The translations under genes and the position numbers were made by a program. The notes beneath the pieces are model-generated. The model saw only the letters and a list, made by a program, of their open reading frames with translations, had not been told where the DNA came from and did no database searches. From Ruminococcus sp. (GTDB lineage: Bacteria; Bacillota; Clostridia; Oscillospirales; Ruminococcaceae), in the NCBI GenBank assembly GCA_015066815.1, contig SVNR01000002.1, positions 20,815 through 84,814 of the forward strand: a DNA stretch of 64,000 nucleotides, written 5' to 3'. Shown here piece after piece: positions 34,678 to 42,969 of this stretch. Position 1 is the first letter of the stretch, and every line of letters starts with the position of its first letter.

Positions 34678-34703
34678 CCTGACTACTTTTTATAAGTTGA
34701 CAT
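34671..34703. promoter_or_regulatory. BirA operator
   Basis: ATGTCAAC (34671-34678) and GTTGACAT (34696-34703) form a perfect inverted repeat with a 17-base spacer. This matches the known long-spacer layout of Firmicutes BirA sites (TGTNAACC-N14/16-GGTTNACA). Confidence 0.8.
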
Positions 34704-34720
34704 CTATTAAAAAAATATTA

Positions 34721-34749
34721 TTGACTTTTTTTTATAGTTATGCTATAAT
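34721..34749 (+). promoter_or_regulatory. Promoter of pnuC
   Basis: TTGACT (34721-34726), 17-base spacer, TATAAT (34744-34749). Confidence 0.8.
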
Positions 34750-34755
34750 CAGAAA

Positions 34756-34846
34756 ACAATGACACTGCCACCGGGTAGGAATGCATAAAGCATTCGTTTA
34801 CACATCATAAGGTCTCAGAAGATGTGTATACGGATGCTTGTTTTTT
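34756..34846 (+). promoter_or_regulatory. Structured pnuC leader: candidate riboswitch with switchable terminator
   Basis: A terminator forms from AAGCATTCG (34788-34796) and ACACATC with GATGTGT and CGGATGCTT (34831-34839), followed by six T. An alternative hairpin GAATGC/GCATTC (34779-34795) uses the same bases and would block it. A small hairpin CUGCC/GGUAG precedes them. Ligand-dependent attenuation is likely. The class is not certain: TPP, FMN and purine cores are absent. The pseudoknot-like layout before pnuC makes an NAD-II-like class worth testing. Confidence 0.6.
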
Positions 34847-34858
34847 GGAGGTTACTTG

Positions 34859-35560
34859 ATGCAAGCTAAAAAGATAATAAACTATTTTTCAAAAACAGAG
34901 ATTTTTTTATGGTCTTCTTCCGTTTTTCTTATACTGATTTCATTTTTTATATTTGATAGAGAAAACGTGCTTACTCTGTTTGCCTCACTTATAGGCGTAA
35001 CATCACTTATCTTTAACGCAAAAGGAAATCCCACAGGACAAGTGCTTATGGTTTTTTTCAGTATACTATACGGAATTATTTCATACCGTTTTTCTTACTA
35101 CGGCGAAATGATCACTTATCTCGGAATGACCATGCCTATGGCTGTGTTTGCTTTGATATCATGGCTTAAAAACCCCTATAACGGTAACAGAGCAGAAGTA
35201 AAAGTAAACAGTATAAGCTCAAAAGAAGCTCTTGGGATGTGGATAGCAGCAGGGGCTGTGACCGTAGTTTTTTACTATATTCTTTCTTTTTTCAGTACTG
35301 CAAACATAATCCCAAGTACGCTTTCAGTAACAACAAGCTTTATAGCGGTCTATCTTACGTTTCGAAGAAGTCCTCTTTTTGCACTTGGATACGCTTCTAA
35401 TGATATCATACTGATAGCGCTCTGGTTACCGATAAGCATGAAGGACATAAGATACATATCGGTAGTAGTATGCTTTGCTGCTTTTCTTGTTAATGATATA
35501 TATGGCTTTTTCAGCTGGCGAAAGATGAAAAAACGTCAGACAGAAGCTGTATATGCGTAA
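34859..35560 (+). CDS. pnuC: PnuC-family vitamin/nucleoside transporter
   Basis: 233 residues from the ATG at 34859, seven bases after GGAGG; an earlier TTG would place the ribosome-binding site inside the gene. Seven or so membrane helices and PnuC patterns are visible: NAKGNPTGQVLMV, YGIISYRFSYYGEMITYLGMTMP and the C-terminal VNDIYGFFSWRKMKKRQ. PnuC-type proteins take up nicotinamide riboside; relatives carry thiamine or riboflavin. The leader upstream suggests control by the end product. The adjacent divergent biotin unit makes this a small vitamin-uptake locus. Confidence 0.88.
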   Translation: MQAKKIINYFSKTEIFLWSSSVFLILISFFIFDRENVLTLFASLIGVTSLIFNAKGNPTGQVLMVFFSILYGIISYRFSYYGEMITYLGMTMPMAVFALISWLKNPYNGNRAEVKVNSISSKEALGMWIAAGAVTVVFYYILSFFSTANIIPSTLSVTTSFIAVYLTFRRSPLFALGYASNDIILIALWLPISMKDIRYISVVVCFAAFLVNDIYGFFSWRKMKKRQTEAVYA

Positions 35561-35597
35561 AACAGGTCAGTAAACATCAAAGTTTTTCTGACGTTAA

Positions 35598-35635
35598 TAA
35601 AAAAACCGGACTCTGCTTAAGAGCCCGGTTTTTTA
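35598..35635. terminator. Bidirectional terminator between pnuC and the GH9 gene
   Basis: AAAAAACCGGACTC pairs with GAGCCCGGTTTTTT around a short loop; A and T runs flank both sides. Confidence 0.85.
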
Positions 35636-35652
35636 TCTTTAAAAAGCGTTTA

Positions 35653-38547
35653 TTAAAACTTTTCTATTTTGTGTGAAAGATACTGTCTGATTCTTGCGAG
35701 GTCTGAAAGATTTACCTTTCCGTCTCCGTTTACGTCAGCGTTCTTTCCGCCCTGACCTTCGATAGTTGTCTTTTCAAGGATAGAAACTGCAAGTGTAGAG
35801 AGGTCTGAAAGATCTACTACGCCGCTGAGGTCTACGTCACCCTTTAAGTCTTCTCCTGGCTGCGGATCCTGTGTACCCGGATCATCGGAAGGTTCTTTAC
35901 CATTCCATGCTGTTTCGATGTCTGTATATGTTGTCATAAAGTCAGCCATCCAAGCAAGTGGTGAGTTCCAGTTTACTGTACATTCGTTTGTAGACCAGCA
36001 CTCGATGTGATCAAGGTAGCAGAGCTGTGGAGCTGTCTCGCCAACTACATAACCAGCACCCTTTACGTATGGATCCTGCATTGCAGAGTTTGGACCACCT
36101 GAGAGAACACCTGAAGGAGCAAGTGTGAAGAGGTTTGCATCCATCTGTGCTGACCAGTAACGGTGATGAACGAATGTTGTATGGTGTGTACCGTAACCTG
36201 TTACATAGGAGTTTTCCATAGCGTTACGTCCCATGATGTAGTCCATACCTACTGATGCACCGTCAAGGTACTTCTGATCGCCGCTTACGTTATAAGCAAG
36301 AGCCAGAACTATTGCGTTGTTGATTGCAAATGAGTTTGAACCCCATGTGTAACCCTTGCCGCCGTCAAGTTCGGACATATCACTCTGAGCAAACGGGATA
36401 CCGTAACCCTGTGATTCTTCTATCTCGATGAACTTATCAGCTGTGTCAAGTATATTCTTGAATACAGTTTCCTTCATATCTTCAGGAAGCTTGCTGTAGT
36501 TGCATGCAAGTGATGCTGTACCGAGACCCTGAACATTTCCCCAGTTGAATGAACCAACGTCACCGTTGTTTTCACCGCCTGTGAGCTGATGAGGGAATTC
36601 GAGGTAGTGCTTGTTATCATTCATATCTGCAAGATATGTGTCATCGCCTGTTGTAAGCCAGAGCTCACATGCTGCCCAGTAGAATTCGTCATCGAAGTAT
36701 GTATCACCGTAAGGACCACCACCAACGTTCTGATCGAGCGGAGCTGCTACGTCAGGATTCTTCTTAGCTGCTTCGTATGTTGTCTTGGCTGCTTCGATTA
36801 ACTCCTTAGCATAATCAGGATCAAACTTCTCGATAAGACGTGACATCTGAGCTGCTGTAGCAGAAAGGTTAAGTGTAGCTGCTGTTGAAGCTGGCTTGAT
36901 AATACGATAAAGTGTACCCTTATCAGGATCCTTACCGTTTGAAAGATCTGTAGAATCCTTAGGAGATACTGCAAGTCCTGTCCACTTGAAGTCATGCATC
37001 TTGTGGTATACCATGCCCTTGTTGGAGCCTTCCTGAACAATCATCTTGAGGAAGAAGTCCATTTCGTACTTACACTCGTCAAGGATATCAGGAATATTGT
37101 TTCCTGCTTCAGGCATTGTGAGTGTGCTGTCACCGTACTTGTCAGCAAAACCGTTTGCTACTGCTCTTTCGTAGATGTTTGCAAGTGTCCATACAGAGAT
37201 ACCACCGTTTACTACGTACTTACCGTAGTCACCGGCGTCGTACCAACCGCCTGTAACATCCTGTGTCTTTGTTCTTTCTACGTCAGAACCGTCTGTCTCA
37301 TATGCAAATACCCATTCAGACTGAATGTATGCGTTGTCCTTAGGATGTCCTGCTTCACGAGCAAGTCCTGACTTGGAAATAGCTGAACCGGAAACGAAGC
37401 TGTTCTTAGCTGATTCGATCTGATTGTCATAGTTGTTTGCTACAACGTACTTTTCTTCAATATCTATACCGCTTCTGTTGAGGTAGAAGTAGTTCATTGC
37501 GTCTTCGTAGAGACCTTCATAGAGCTTATCACCGGAGTTGATAGCAAAAGGATAGCTTTCGCAGCCGTCAACTACTACAGTATAGCCTTCGCCTACTGTA
37601 TCGAACTCTGTAAAGTCGAGAACGTATGTGTAGTTTCCTGAATCCTTATCTTCAAAGCCTGCAGATGATGTACCTTCGTATACTGTTGTACCGCCCTTCT
37701 TGATTTCAAAAGGAACTGTACCGCTGCCCTTCTTGGACTCTCTGTATCTGCCGTCTTCTCCGTTTGAAGGAGCATATGTAGCCTGCTTCTTAACGCCCTT
37801 AACGTAACCGAGCTGGTTTACTGCAACATCCTTCCAGTCGTAGTCAGGAAGTGCCTTGTAGTCAAACTCTTCGCTTGTGTTATCGATAAGTGACATGTTA
37901 TCAAATGTGATCTTTGTGCCCTTAGGGAAGCATTCGCTTGGAGTGTACTGTCCGTCACCACCGAGGTGGAATGCCCATTCAGCAACTTCAAGTGTAGCAG
38001 CTGCTGTGAACTTAGCTGTTACCTTGAGTGTTTCGCCTGCGCCGATCTCGTTGAGGCTCCAGCCTTCACCGTAAGTAACGTTCTTTGTTGTCTTACCGGT
38101 CTTGCTGCTTTCGATTGTAACCTCACCGTGGTTGTGCCATACTTCACCTGCGTCAGCAGCGCCTACTGTTATAGCGTCAAGGTTACCGATCTTTGTGTAG
38201 TACTTACCAGCTGAGCTTGATGTGATTTCGTATGTAAGAGTATAATCGTGACCCTGTTCAATGTGAAGTCCTCTGTGACGGAACTGACAGTCCCATCTGT
38301 CTTCACCACCGTTTGACTTTCCGCCCGGATTAACGATCTCAACGTTATAAGCTCCGCCTGATATATCAAAAGTCATCTTACCTGTTGCTGATTCACAGAT
38401 ATGCCAAGGAAGACCGATACCTTCGTCGAAGTCTACCTGACCTAACTGTTCACCGGCAAATACGGACATTGGTGATGCGATTGCACCTGAAAGCATAGCT
38501 ACTGCAGCTACTGATGCAAGAACTCTTCTAAGTTTTTTACTTGACAT
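35653..38547 (-). CDS. Secreted GH9 cellulase with N-terminal CBM4-like module and dockerin
   Basis: 964 residues. Signal peptide (about 1-31), a beta-sandwich carbohydrate-binding module of CBM4-like type (about 35-225), an Ig-like domain (about 240-340) and the GH9 barrel (about 345-870). The catalytic features are intact: DAGD (D437-D440, base) and E855 in NECTVNWNSPLAW (acid), plus HHR in VHHRYW. An acidic/Pro linker leads to a dockerin (about 895-960) with DVDLSGVVD and DVNGDGKVN loops. The CBM-Ig-GH9 layout is typical of cellobiohydrolase/processive endoglucanases of cellulosomes. ATG follows AGGAGG. Confidence 0.95.
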   Translation of the reverse strand: MSSKKLRRVLASVAAVAMLSGAIASPMSVFAGEQLGQVDFDEGIGLPWHICESATGKMTFDISGGAYNVEIVNPGGKSNGGEDRWDCQFRHRGLHIEQGHDYTLTYEITSSSAGKYYTKIGNLDAITVGAADAGEVWHNHGEVTIESSKTGKTTKNVTYGEGWSLNEIGAGETLKVTAKFTAAATLEVAEWAFHLGGDGQYTPSECFPKGTKITFDNMSLIDNTSEEFDYKALPDYDWKDVAVNQLGYVKGVKKQATYAPSNGEDGRYRESKKGSGTVPFEIKKGGTTVYEGTSSAGFEDKDSGNYTYVLDFTEFDTVGEGYTVVVDGCESYPFAINSGDKLYEGLYEDAMNYFYLNRSGIDIEEKYVVANNYDNQIESAKNSFVSGSAISKSGLAREAGHPKDNAYIQSEWVFAYETDGSDVERTKTQDVTGGWYDAGDYGKYVVNGGISVWTLANIYERAVANGFADKYGDSTLTMPEAGNNIPDILDECKYEMDFFLKMIVQEGSNKGMVYHKMHDFKWTGLAVSPKDSTDLSNGKDPDKGTLYRIIKPASTAATLNLSATAAQMSRLIEKFDPDYAKELIEAAKTTYEAAKKNPDVAAPLDQNVGGGPYGDTYFDDEFYWAACELWLTTGDDTYLADMNDNKHYLEFPHQLTGGENNGDVGSFNWGNVQGLGTASLACNYSKLPEDMKETVFKNILDTADKFIEIEESQGYGIPFAQSDMSELDGGKGYTWGSNSFAINNAIVLALAYNVSGDQKYLDGASVGMDYIMGRNAMENSYVTGYGTHHTTFVHHRYWSAQMDANLFTLAPSGVLSGGPNSAMQDPYVKGAGYVVGETAPQLCYLDHIECWSTNECTVNWNSPLAWMADFMTTYTDIETAWNGKEPSDDPGTQDPQPGEDLKGDVDLSGVVDLSDLSTLAVSILEKTTIEGQGGKNADVNGDGKVNLSDLARIRQYLSHKIEKF

Positions 38548-38750
38548 TGCCTTTTCCTCCTAATTCTCACTTAAAACGATTTTAAGCCTGTTTAATAAAA
38601 TACCTGTTACCGATACGACTGCAGAACCATGGTTTTGTATATACTTAACATATAACAAGACCTAAACAGTGACATATCGGTCAAAATAAGCCGCATGCTG
38701 CGGAAAAATCAAACATAAAACATCCGCAACTATAACTTATCGCTGTTAAT

Positions 38751-38779
38751 ATTATAATATTTTTTTTATATAAAGTAAA
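38751..38779 (-). promoter_or_regulatory. Possible promoter of the GH9 gene
   Basis: On the minus strand TTTACT (38774-38779) and TATAAT (38751-38756) are 17 bases apart. This implies a leader of nearly 200 bases containing a CCGCA-TGC-TGCGG hairpin (38692-38704). Confidence 0.45.
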
Positions 38780-38828
38780 GCTAATTTGAAAAGTTTGTTA
38801 ATGGTTATAGTAAAGGCTTGATTTTTTT

Positions 38829-38885
38829 GTACAACTTAGCTTAAATTGTACCTAATTTTTTTATAATTACAATATAATGTAATTG
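38829..38885. promoter_or_regulatory. Two palindromes upstream of the GH9 promoter, possible operators
   Basis: GTACAA (38829-38834) and TTGTAC (38846-38851) form one dyad; AATTAC...GTAATT (about 38866-38885) forms another. Neither is followed by a T tract. They might bind a regulator of the GH9 gene. Confidence 0.3.
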
Positions 38886-38930
38886 TTTTCACGCATATAC
38901 AAAGAATTTTTGTTATTTTTTATCAAAAAA

Positions 38931-38969
38931 GAAAACACACGTTTCCGCTTAAGAAAACGTGTGTTTTTT
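38931..38969. terminator. Terminator after gpmI
   Basis: AAAACACACGTTT pairs with AAACGTGTGTTTT; T-rich on the minus strand beyond the gpmI stop. Confidence 0.8.
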
Positions 38970-38979
38970 ATAAAAAAGT

Positions 38980-40494
38980 TTATTTTATAAGTGACTTGCC
39001 TGTCATCTGAGCAGGCTGTGGTACTCCGAGAAGCTCAAGCATTGTCGGAGCTATGTCAGCAAGTACTCCGCCCTCGCGAAGCTCGCAGTCCTTACCTACA
39101 ACTACAAAAGGCACAAGGTTTGTTGTGTGCGCTGTAAACGGACTTCCGTCAGCCTCATACATCTTGTCTGCGTTTCCGTGGTCAGCTGTAATAAGAGCTA
39201 CACCGCCCTTTGCAAGTACAGCCTCAACTGTTCTGCCTACGCATGTATCAACTGCTTCAACAGCAGCCTTTGCAGCGTCAAAAATACCTGTATGACCTAC
39301 CATATCGCAGTTTGCATAGTTGAGGATTATCACATCATACTTATCTGCGTTTATAGCGTCTACTACTGCATCAGTTACCTCATATGCGCTCATTTCCGGC
39401 TTCATATCAAAGGTCTCTACGTCAGGAGACTTTATAAGGATCCTGTCCTCGCCCTCGAACTGCTTTTCTTCACCACCGTTGAAGAAAAATGTAACGTGAG
39501 CATACTTCTGTGTTTCTGCTATACGAAGCTGTGTCTTTCCGAGTGATGAAAGATACTCGCCAAGAGTCATTGTGAGCTGTTCCGGAGGGAATGCAACAGA
39601 TACATTCGGCATGGAAGCGTCATACTGAGCCATACATACGAAGTGTACCGGGAAAAATCCGTTTTTGCGTTCAAAACCTGCAAACTCAGGATCTACAAAA
39701 GTACGTGTAAGCTGTCTTGCACGGTCAGGACGGAAGTTGAAGAAGATAACGCTGTCGTTTTCTTTTATCATACCGTTTTTATCTGTTACTGTAGGAAGCA
39801 TAAACTCATCTGTTACGCCGTTTTCATATGAAGTCTTTATTGCCTGTACAGGACAGCAAGCCTGCTCGCCTTCACCGAAAACCATTGCGTTATATGCCTT
39901 CTCTACTCTGTCCCAGGCGTTGTCTCTGTCCATTGCATAGAAACGTCCTGCTACAGTAGCAACTGAGCCTACGCCTATTTTGTTTATCTCGTCAACTGCT
40001 TCCTGCATGAAGTCAGCTGCTGATGAGGGCGGAACGTCACGGCCGTCAAGGAATGTGTGTACATAAACCTTTGAAAGTCCGTTTTTCTTCGCCATCTCAA
40101 GAAGTCCGTAAAGATGCTCCATATGGCTGTGAACGCCGCCCGGTGAAAGAAGACCCATAAGGTGAAGTGAAGAATCCTTTTCCTTGCAGTTGTTCATAGC
40201 GTCGCAGAGAACCTTGTTTTCAAAAAAGTCTCCGTCTTTTATTGACTTTGAGATTTTTACAAGCATCTGGTAAACTATACGTCCTGCGCCGATGTTTGTA
40301 TGACCTACCTCTGAGTTACCCATCTGACCGTCGGGAAGTCCGACATCAAGTCCGCTTGCGCCGATAACAGTGTTCGGACCAAGCATGTATTTGTCAAGAT
40401 TTGGCTTGTTAGCAGCTTTGATTGCGTTTCCGTATTCTTCCGGATTGTAACCATAGCCGTCCATTATAATAAGTGCAACAGGTTTTTTAGCCAC
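38980..40494 (-). CDS. gpmI: 2,3-bisphosphoglycerate-independent phosphoglycerate mutase
   Basis: About 504 residues. The phosphatase/mutase core carries the metal and phospho-serine motifs MDGYGYNP, GQMGNSEVGHTNIG (Ser nucleophile) and ITADHGNADKM. The phosphoglycerate-binding part has HTFLDGRDVPP and FRPDRARQL. It interconverts 3- and 2-phosphoglycerate in glycolysis. An upstream TTG (40503) touches the AAAGGA site. GTG at 40494 is correctly spaced and gives the usual start MAKKPVALIIMDG. It follows tpiA by about 40 bases in the pgk-tpiA-gpmI cluster. Confidence 0.94.
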   Translation of the reverse strand: MAKKPVALIIMDGYGYNPEEYGNAIKAANKPNLDKYMLGPNTVIGASGLDVGLPDGQMGNSEVGHTNIGAGRIVYQMLVKISKSIKDGDFFENKVLCDAMNNCKEKDSSLHLMGLLSPGGVHSHMEHLYGLLEMAKKNGLSKVYVHTFLDGRDVPPSSAADFMQEAVDEINKIGVGSVATVAGRFYAMDRDNAWDRVEKAYNAMVFGEGEQACCPVQAIKTSYENGVTDEFMLPTVTDKNGMIKENDSVIFFNFRPDRARQLTRTFVDPEFAGFERKNGFFPVHFVCMAQYDASMPNVSVAFPPEQLTMTLGEYLSSLGKTQLRIAETQKYAHVTFFFNGGEEKQFEGEDRILIKSPDVETFDMKPEMSAYEVTDAVVDAINADKYDVIILNYANCDMVGHTGIFDAAKAAVEAVDTCVGRTVEAVLAKGGVALITADHGNADKMYEADGSPFTAHTTNLVPFVVVGKDCELREGGVLADIAPTMLELLGVPQPAQMTGKSLIK

Positions 40495-40535
40495 TTCTAT
40501 CAATTCCTTTCAAAAATAAAACGTTACAGTGTTTA

Positions 40536-41312
40536 TCAGCCTTCTACAGCAGCCTGTACTATTGTGTTGAAGTCTTCTGCCTTGAGTGAAGCACCGCCGA
40601 TAAGACCACCGTCAATGTTTGGCTTTGCAAGAAGCTCTGCACAGTTTGCAGCGTTCATAGAACCGCCGTACTGGATAGTTACAGCATCAGCTGTTGCCTT
40701 GTCATAAAGCTTTTCAAGTGTAGCACGGATAAAAGCACAAACCTCTTCTGCCTGATCTGGTGTAGCTGTAAGACCTGTTCCTATAGCCCATACAGGCTCA
40801 TAAGCGATAACTGTCTTCTTTACATCCTCTGCTGATACATCATAGAGATCAAGCTTTATCTGACGTGCAATAACTTCCTCTGTGATGTTGCATTCACGTT
40901 CCCACTTAAGCTCGCCTACGCATACTATCGGCTTTAAGCCTGCTGCAAGAGCTGCCTTTGTTCTCTTGTTTACTGTTTCGTCAGTCTCACCGAAGTACTG
41001 TCTTCTCTCGCTGTGACCGATAACTACATATTCAACGCCTACTTCAACAAGCATATCAGCTGAGATCTCGCCTGTGAAAGCGCCGCTCTTTTCAAAGTGA
41101 ACGTTCTCTGCGCCTATCTTTACGTTTGAACCTGCTGTTGTGTTTACAGCTGTTTCAAGGTTTGTGAAAGGTACGCATGCTATAACTTCTACATTGTTCT
41201 CAGCGTTTGCTACGAGAGGCTTTATTGCTTCGAGAAGTGCCTTAGCCTCAGGTCTTGTCTTGTTCATTTTCCAGTTTCCTGCGATGATCGCTTTTCTTAA
41301 TGCTTTATTCAT
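40536..41312 (-). CDS. tpiA: Triosephosphate isomerase
   Basis: 258 residues. Catalytic and binding signatures are present: AGNWKMNK, GHSERRQYF (His), AYEPVWAIGTG (Glu), GGSMNAAN and GGLIGGASL. ATG at 41312 follows AAAGGAG. A longer frame to 41390 would translate the antisense of a repeat core and is rejected. It interconverts dihydroxyacetone phosphate and glyceraldehyde 3-phosphate. A terminator and a repeat separate it from pgk, so its expression may be partly uncoupled. Confidence 0.95.
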   Translation of the reverse strand: MNKALRKAIIAGNWKMNKTRPEAKALLEAIKPLVANAENNVEVIACVPFTNLETAVNTTAGSNVKIGAENVHFEKSGAFTGEISADMLVEVGVEYVVIGHSERRQYFGETDETVNKRTKAALAAGLKPIVCVGELKWERECNITEEVIARQIKLDLYDVSAEDVKKTVIAYEPVWAIGTGLTATPDQAEEVCAFIRATLEKLYDKATADAVTIQYGGSMNAANCAELLAKPNIDGGLIGGASLKAEDFNTIVQAAVEG

Positions 41313-41344
41313 TTTTAAAAACTCCTTTTGTTTTATTGTATTGT

Positions 41345-41396
41345 ATTTTATTGCCTTGCATGTCGGCTGATAGTATTTTTTTAAGTTCACTATAAA
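41345..41396 (-). repeat. Modular repeat, hairpin A plus shortened core, in the pgk-tpiA gap
   Basis: On the minus strand it reads TATAGTGAAC, then TACTATCAGCCGACATGCAA and GGCAATAAAA. The core apex is deleted. It forms the tpiA leader. Confidence 0.7.
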
Positions 41397-41428
41397 AAGG
41401 CGGAGAATTCCCCGCCTTTTATTTTTTT
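41394..41428 (-). terminator. Terminator or attenuator between pgk and tpiA
   Basis: AAAAGGCGGAGAATTCCCCGCC-type hairpin directly after the pgk stop. It may reduce read-through to tpiA. Confidence 0.75.
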
Positions 41429-41440
41429 ACGAGAAAAAGA

Positions 41441-42661
41441 TTACTTTTCAGCGATTACGTCAACGCCTGGAAGAACCTTACCCTCAAGATATTCGAGTGA
41501 AGCGCCGCCGCCTGTTGAGATATGGCTCATTTTGTCAGCAAAACCGAGCTGCATAACAGCTGCTGCTGAGTCACCGCCGCCGATGATTGTTGTAGCGTCT
41601 GTCTCTGCAAGAGCCTGAGCAACAGCGATTGTACCCTTAGCAAGAACAGGGTTTTCGAAAACGCCCATAGGACCGTTCCATACTACTGTCTTAGCTGACT
41701 TAACAGCATCAGCAAAGAGAGCCTGTGTCTTAGGACCGATATCAAGACCCATCTTGTCAGCAGGGATCTGGTTTGATTCGCAGATCTCGATCTCTATCTC
41801 TGCATCGATAGGTGTCGGGAATTCAGCTGTGATAGCTGTATCTATAGGAAGAAGAATCTTCTTGCCGAGCTTTTCAGCCTTAGCGAGCATTTCCTTACAG
41901 TAATCAAGCTTCTCGTCATCAACGAGTGATGTACCTATAGAACCGCCGTTAGCCTTGATAAATGTATAAGCCATACCGCCGCCGATGATAAGTGTATCGC
42001 ACTTTTCGAGGAGGTTTGAAATAACGTTGAGCTTGTCTGCAACCTTAGCGCCGCCGAGAATAGCAACAAAAGGTCTTACCGGTACTTCTACAGCATTTCC
42101 GAGGTACTGGATTTCCTTCTGCATAAGGTATCCAACTGCTGTTTCCTTAACAAACTTTGTAACACCTGCTGTTGAAGCATGTGCTCTGTGAGCAGAACCA
42201 AAAGCGTCCATTACAAAAACTTCGCCGTCAACGAGCTCAGCAAGCTCCTTTGAGAGGTTTTCGCCGTTCTTTGTTTCATCAGCGCCTCTGAAACGTGTGT
42301 TTTCGAGAACTACTATCTCACCTTCGTTCATTTCAGCAACTGCCTTCTTTGCGTTTTCGCCTACTACGTTGTCATCCTTTGCGAAAACAACCTTTGTATC
42401 AACAAGTTCTGCAAGTCTCTTGGCAGCCGGTGCAAGTGAGAACTTATCCTCCGGACCGTTCTTCGGCTTACCGAGGTGTGAACAGAGTACAACCTTTCCG
42501 CCGTCAGCGATAAGCTTCTTGATAGTAGGAAGAGCTGCCTGGATTCTGTTGTCGTTTGTGATAACGCCATCCTTGAGAGGTACGTTGAAGTCAACTCTTA
42601 CGAGAACCTTCTTGCCCTTTACGCTGATATCATCTACTGTTACCTTGTTTAAACCTGCCAT
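41441..42661 (-). CDS. pgk: Phosphoglycerate kinase
   Basis: 406 residues. Substrate and nucleotide signatures are intact: [53 protein letters not shown] and GGGDSAAAV. It makes ATP from 1,3-bisphosphoglycerate. ATG follows AAAGGAAG at a normal distance, and a promoter is at 42739-42767. It is first of the glycolytic cluster; glyceraldehyde-3-phosphate dehydrogenase is not within the window. Confidence 0.96.
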   Translation of the reverse strand: MAGLNKVTVDDISVKGKKVLVRVDFNVPLKDGVITNDNRIQAALPTIKKLIADGGKVVLCSHLGKPKNGPEDKFSLAPAAKRLAELVDTKVVFAKDDNVVGENAKKAVAEMNEGEIVVLENTRFRGADETKNGENLSKELAELVDGEVFVMDAFGSAHRAHASTAGVTKFVKETAVGYLMQKEIQYLGNAVEVPVRPFVAILGGAKVADKLNVISNLLEKCDTLIIGGGMAYTFIKANGGSIGTSLVDDEKLDYCKEMLAKAEKLGKKILLPIDTAITAEFPTPIDAEIEIEICESNQIPADKMGLDIGPKTQALFADAVKSAKTVVWNGPMGVFENPVLAKGTIAVAQALAETDATTIIGGGDSAAAVMQLGFADKMSHISTGGGASLEYLEGKVLPGVDVIAEK

Positions 42662-42738
42662 TATTTAACTTCCTTTCAAAATTAACTATGTGTTTTTATG
42701 GTGTGAGGTTTTTTTCTTCTTTTTTAAACCCACTCTTC

Positions 42739-42767
42739 TATTTTATAATATTTTGAGTTTTTTTACA
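42739..42767 (-). promoter_or_regulatory. Promoter of pgk
   Basis: On the minus strand TTGTAA (42762-42767) and TAAAAT (42739-42744) are 17 bases apart. Confidence 0.65.
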
Positions 42768-42906
42768 AGTATTATTTGAATTTTTTTTCAGACTTTTTTT
42801 AAACAGGGACAAATATCGTTTTTGGGCGGACGTATACTCAGCTGAGAATAAAGGAAATCCGTAGATTGTTTTAAGCTTAATGTAAGAACTACAACTCCCT
42901 TTTCCC

Positions 42907-42935
42907 TTGCTTTTTCATGGATAGTGTGGTAAAAT
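42907..42935 (+). promoter_or_regulatory. Promoter of the HipA-like gene
   Basis: TTGCTT (42907-42912), 17-base spacer, TAAAAT (42930-42935). The -10 overlaps an upstream in-frame ATG (42934), which excludes that ATG as start. Confidence 0.65.
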
Positions 42936-42969
42936 GGCTGTTAGAAATCAAACCAAAGGAGGAAAATCT

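Noticed and set aside
34756..34846. TPP, FMN or cobalamin riboswitch before pnuC
   Set aside because: The CTGAGA box with its partner, the FMN core and the B12 box are absent; only the terminator/antiterminator logic is secure.
42934..42969. ATG start for the HipA-like gene
   Set aside because: That ATG overlaps the -10 of the gene's own promoter; GTG at 42970 has a perfect ribosome-binding site.
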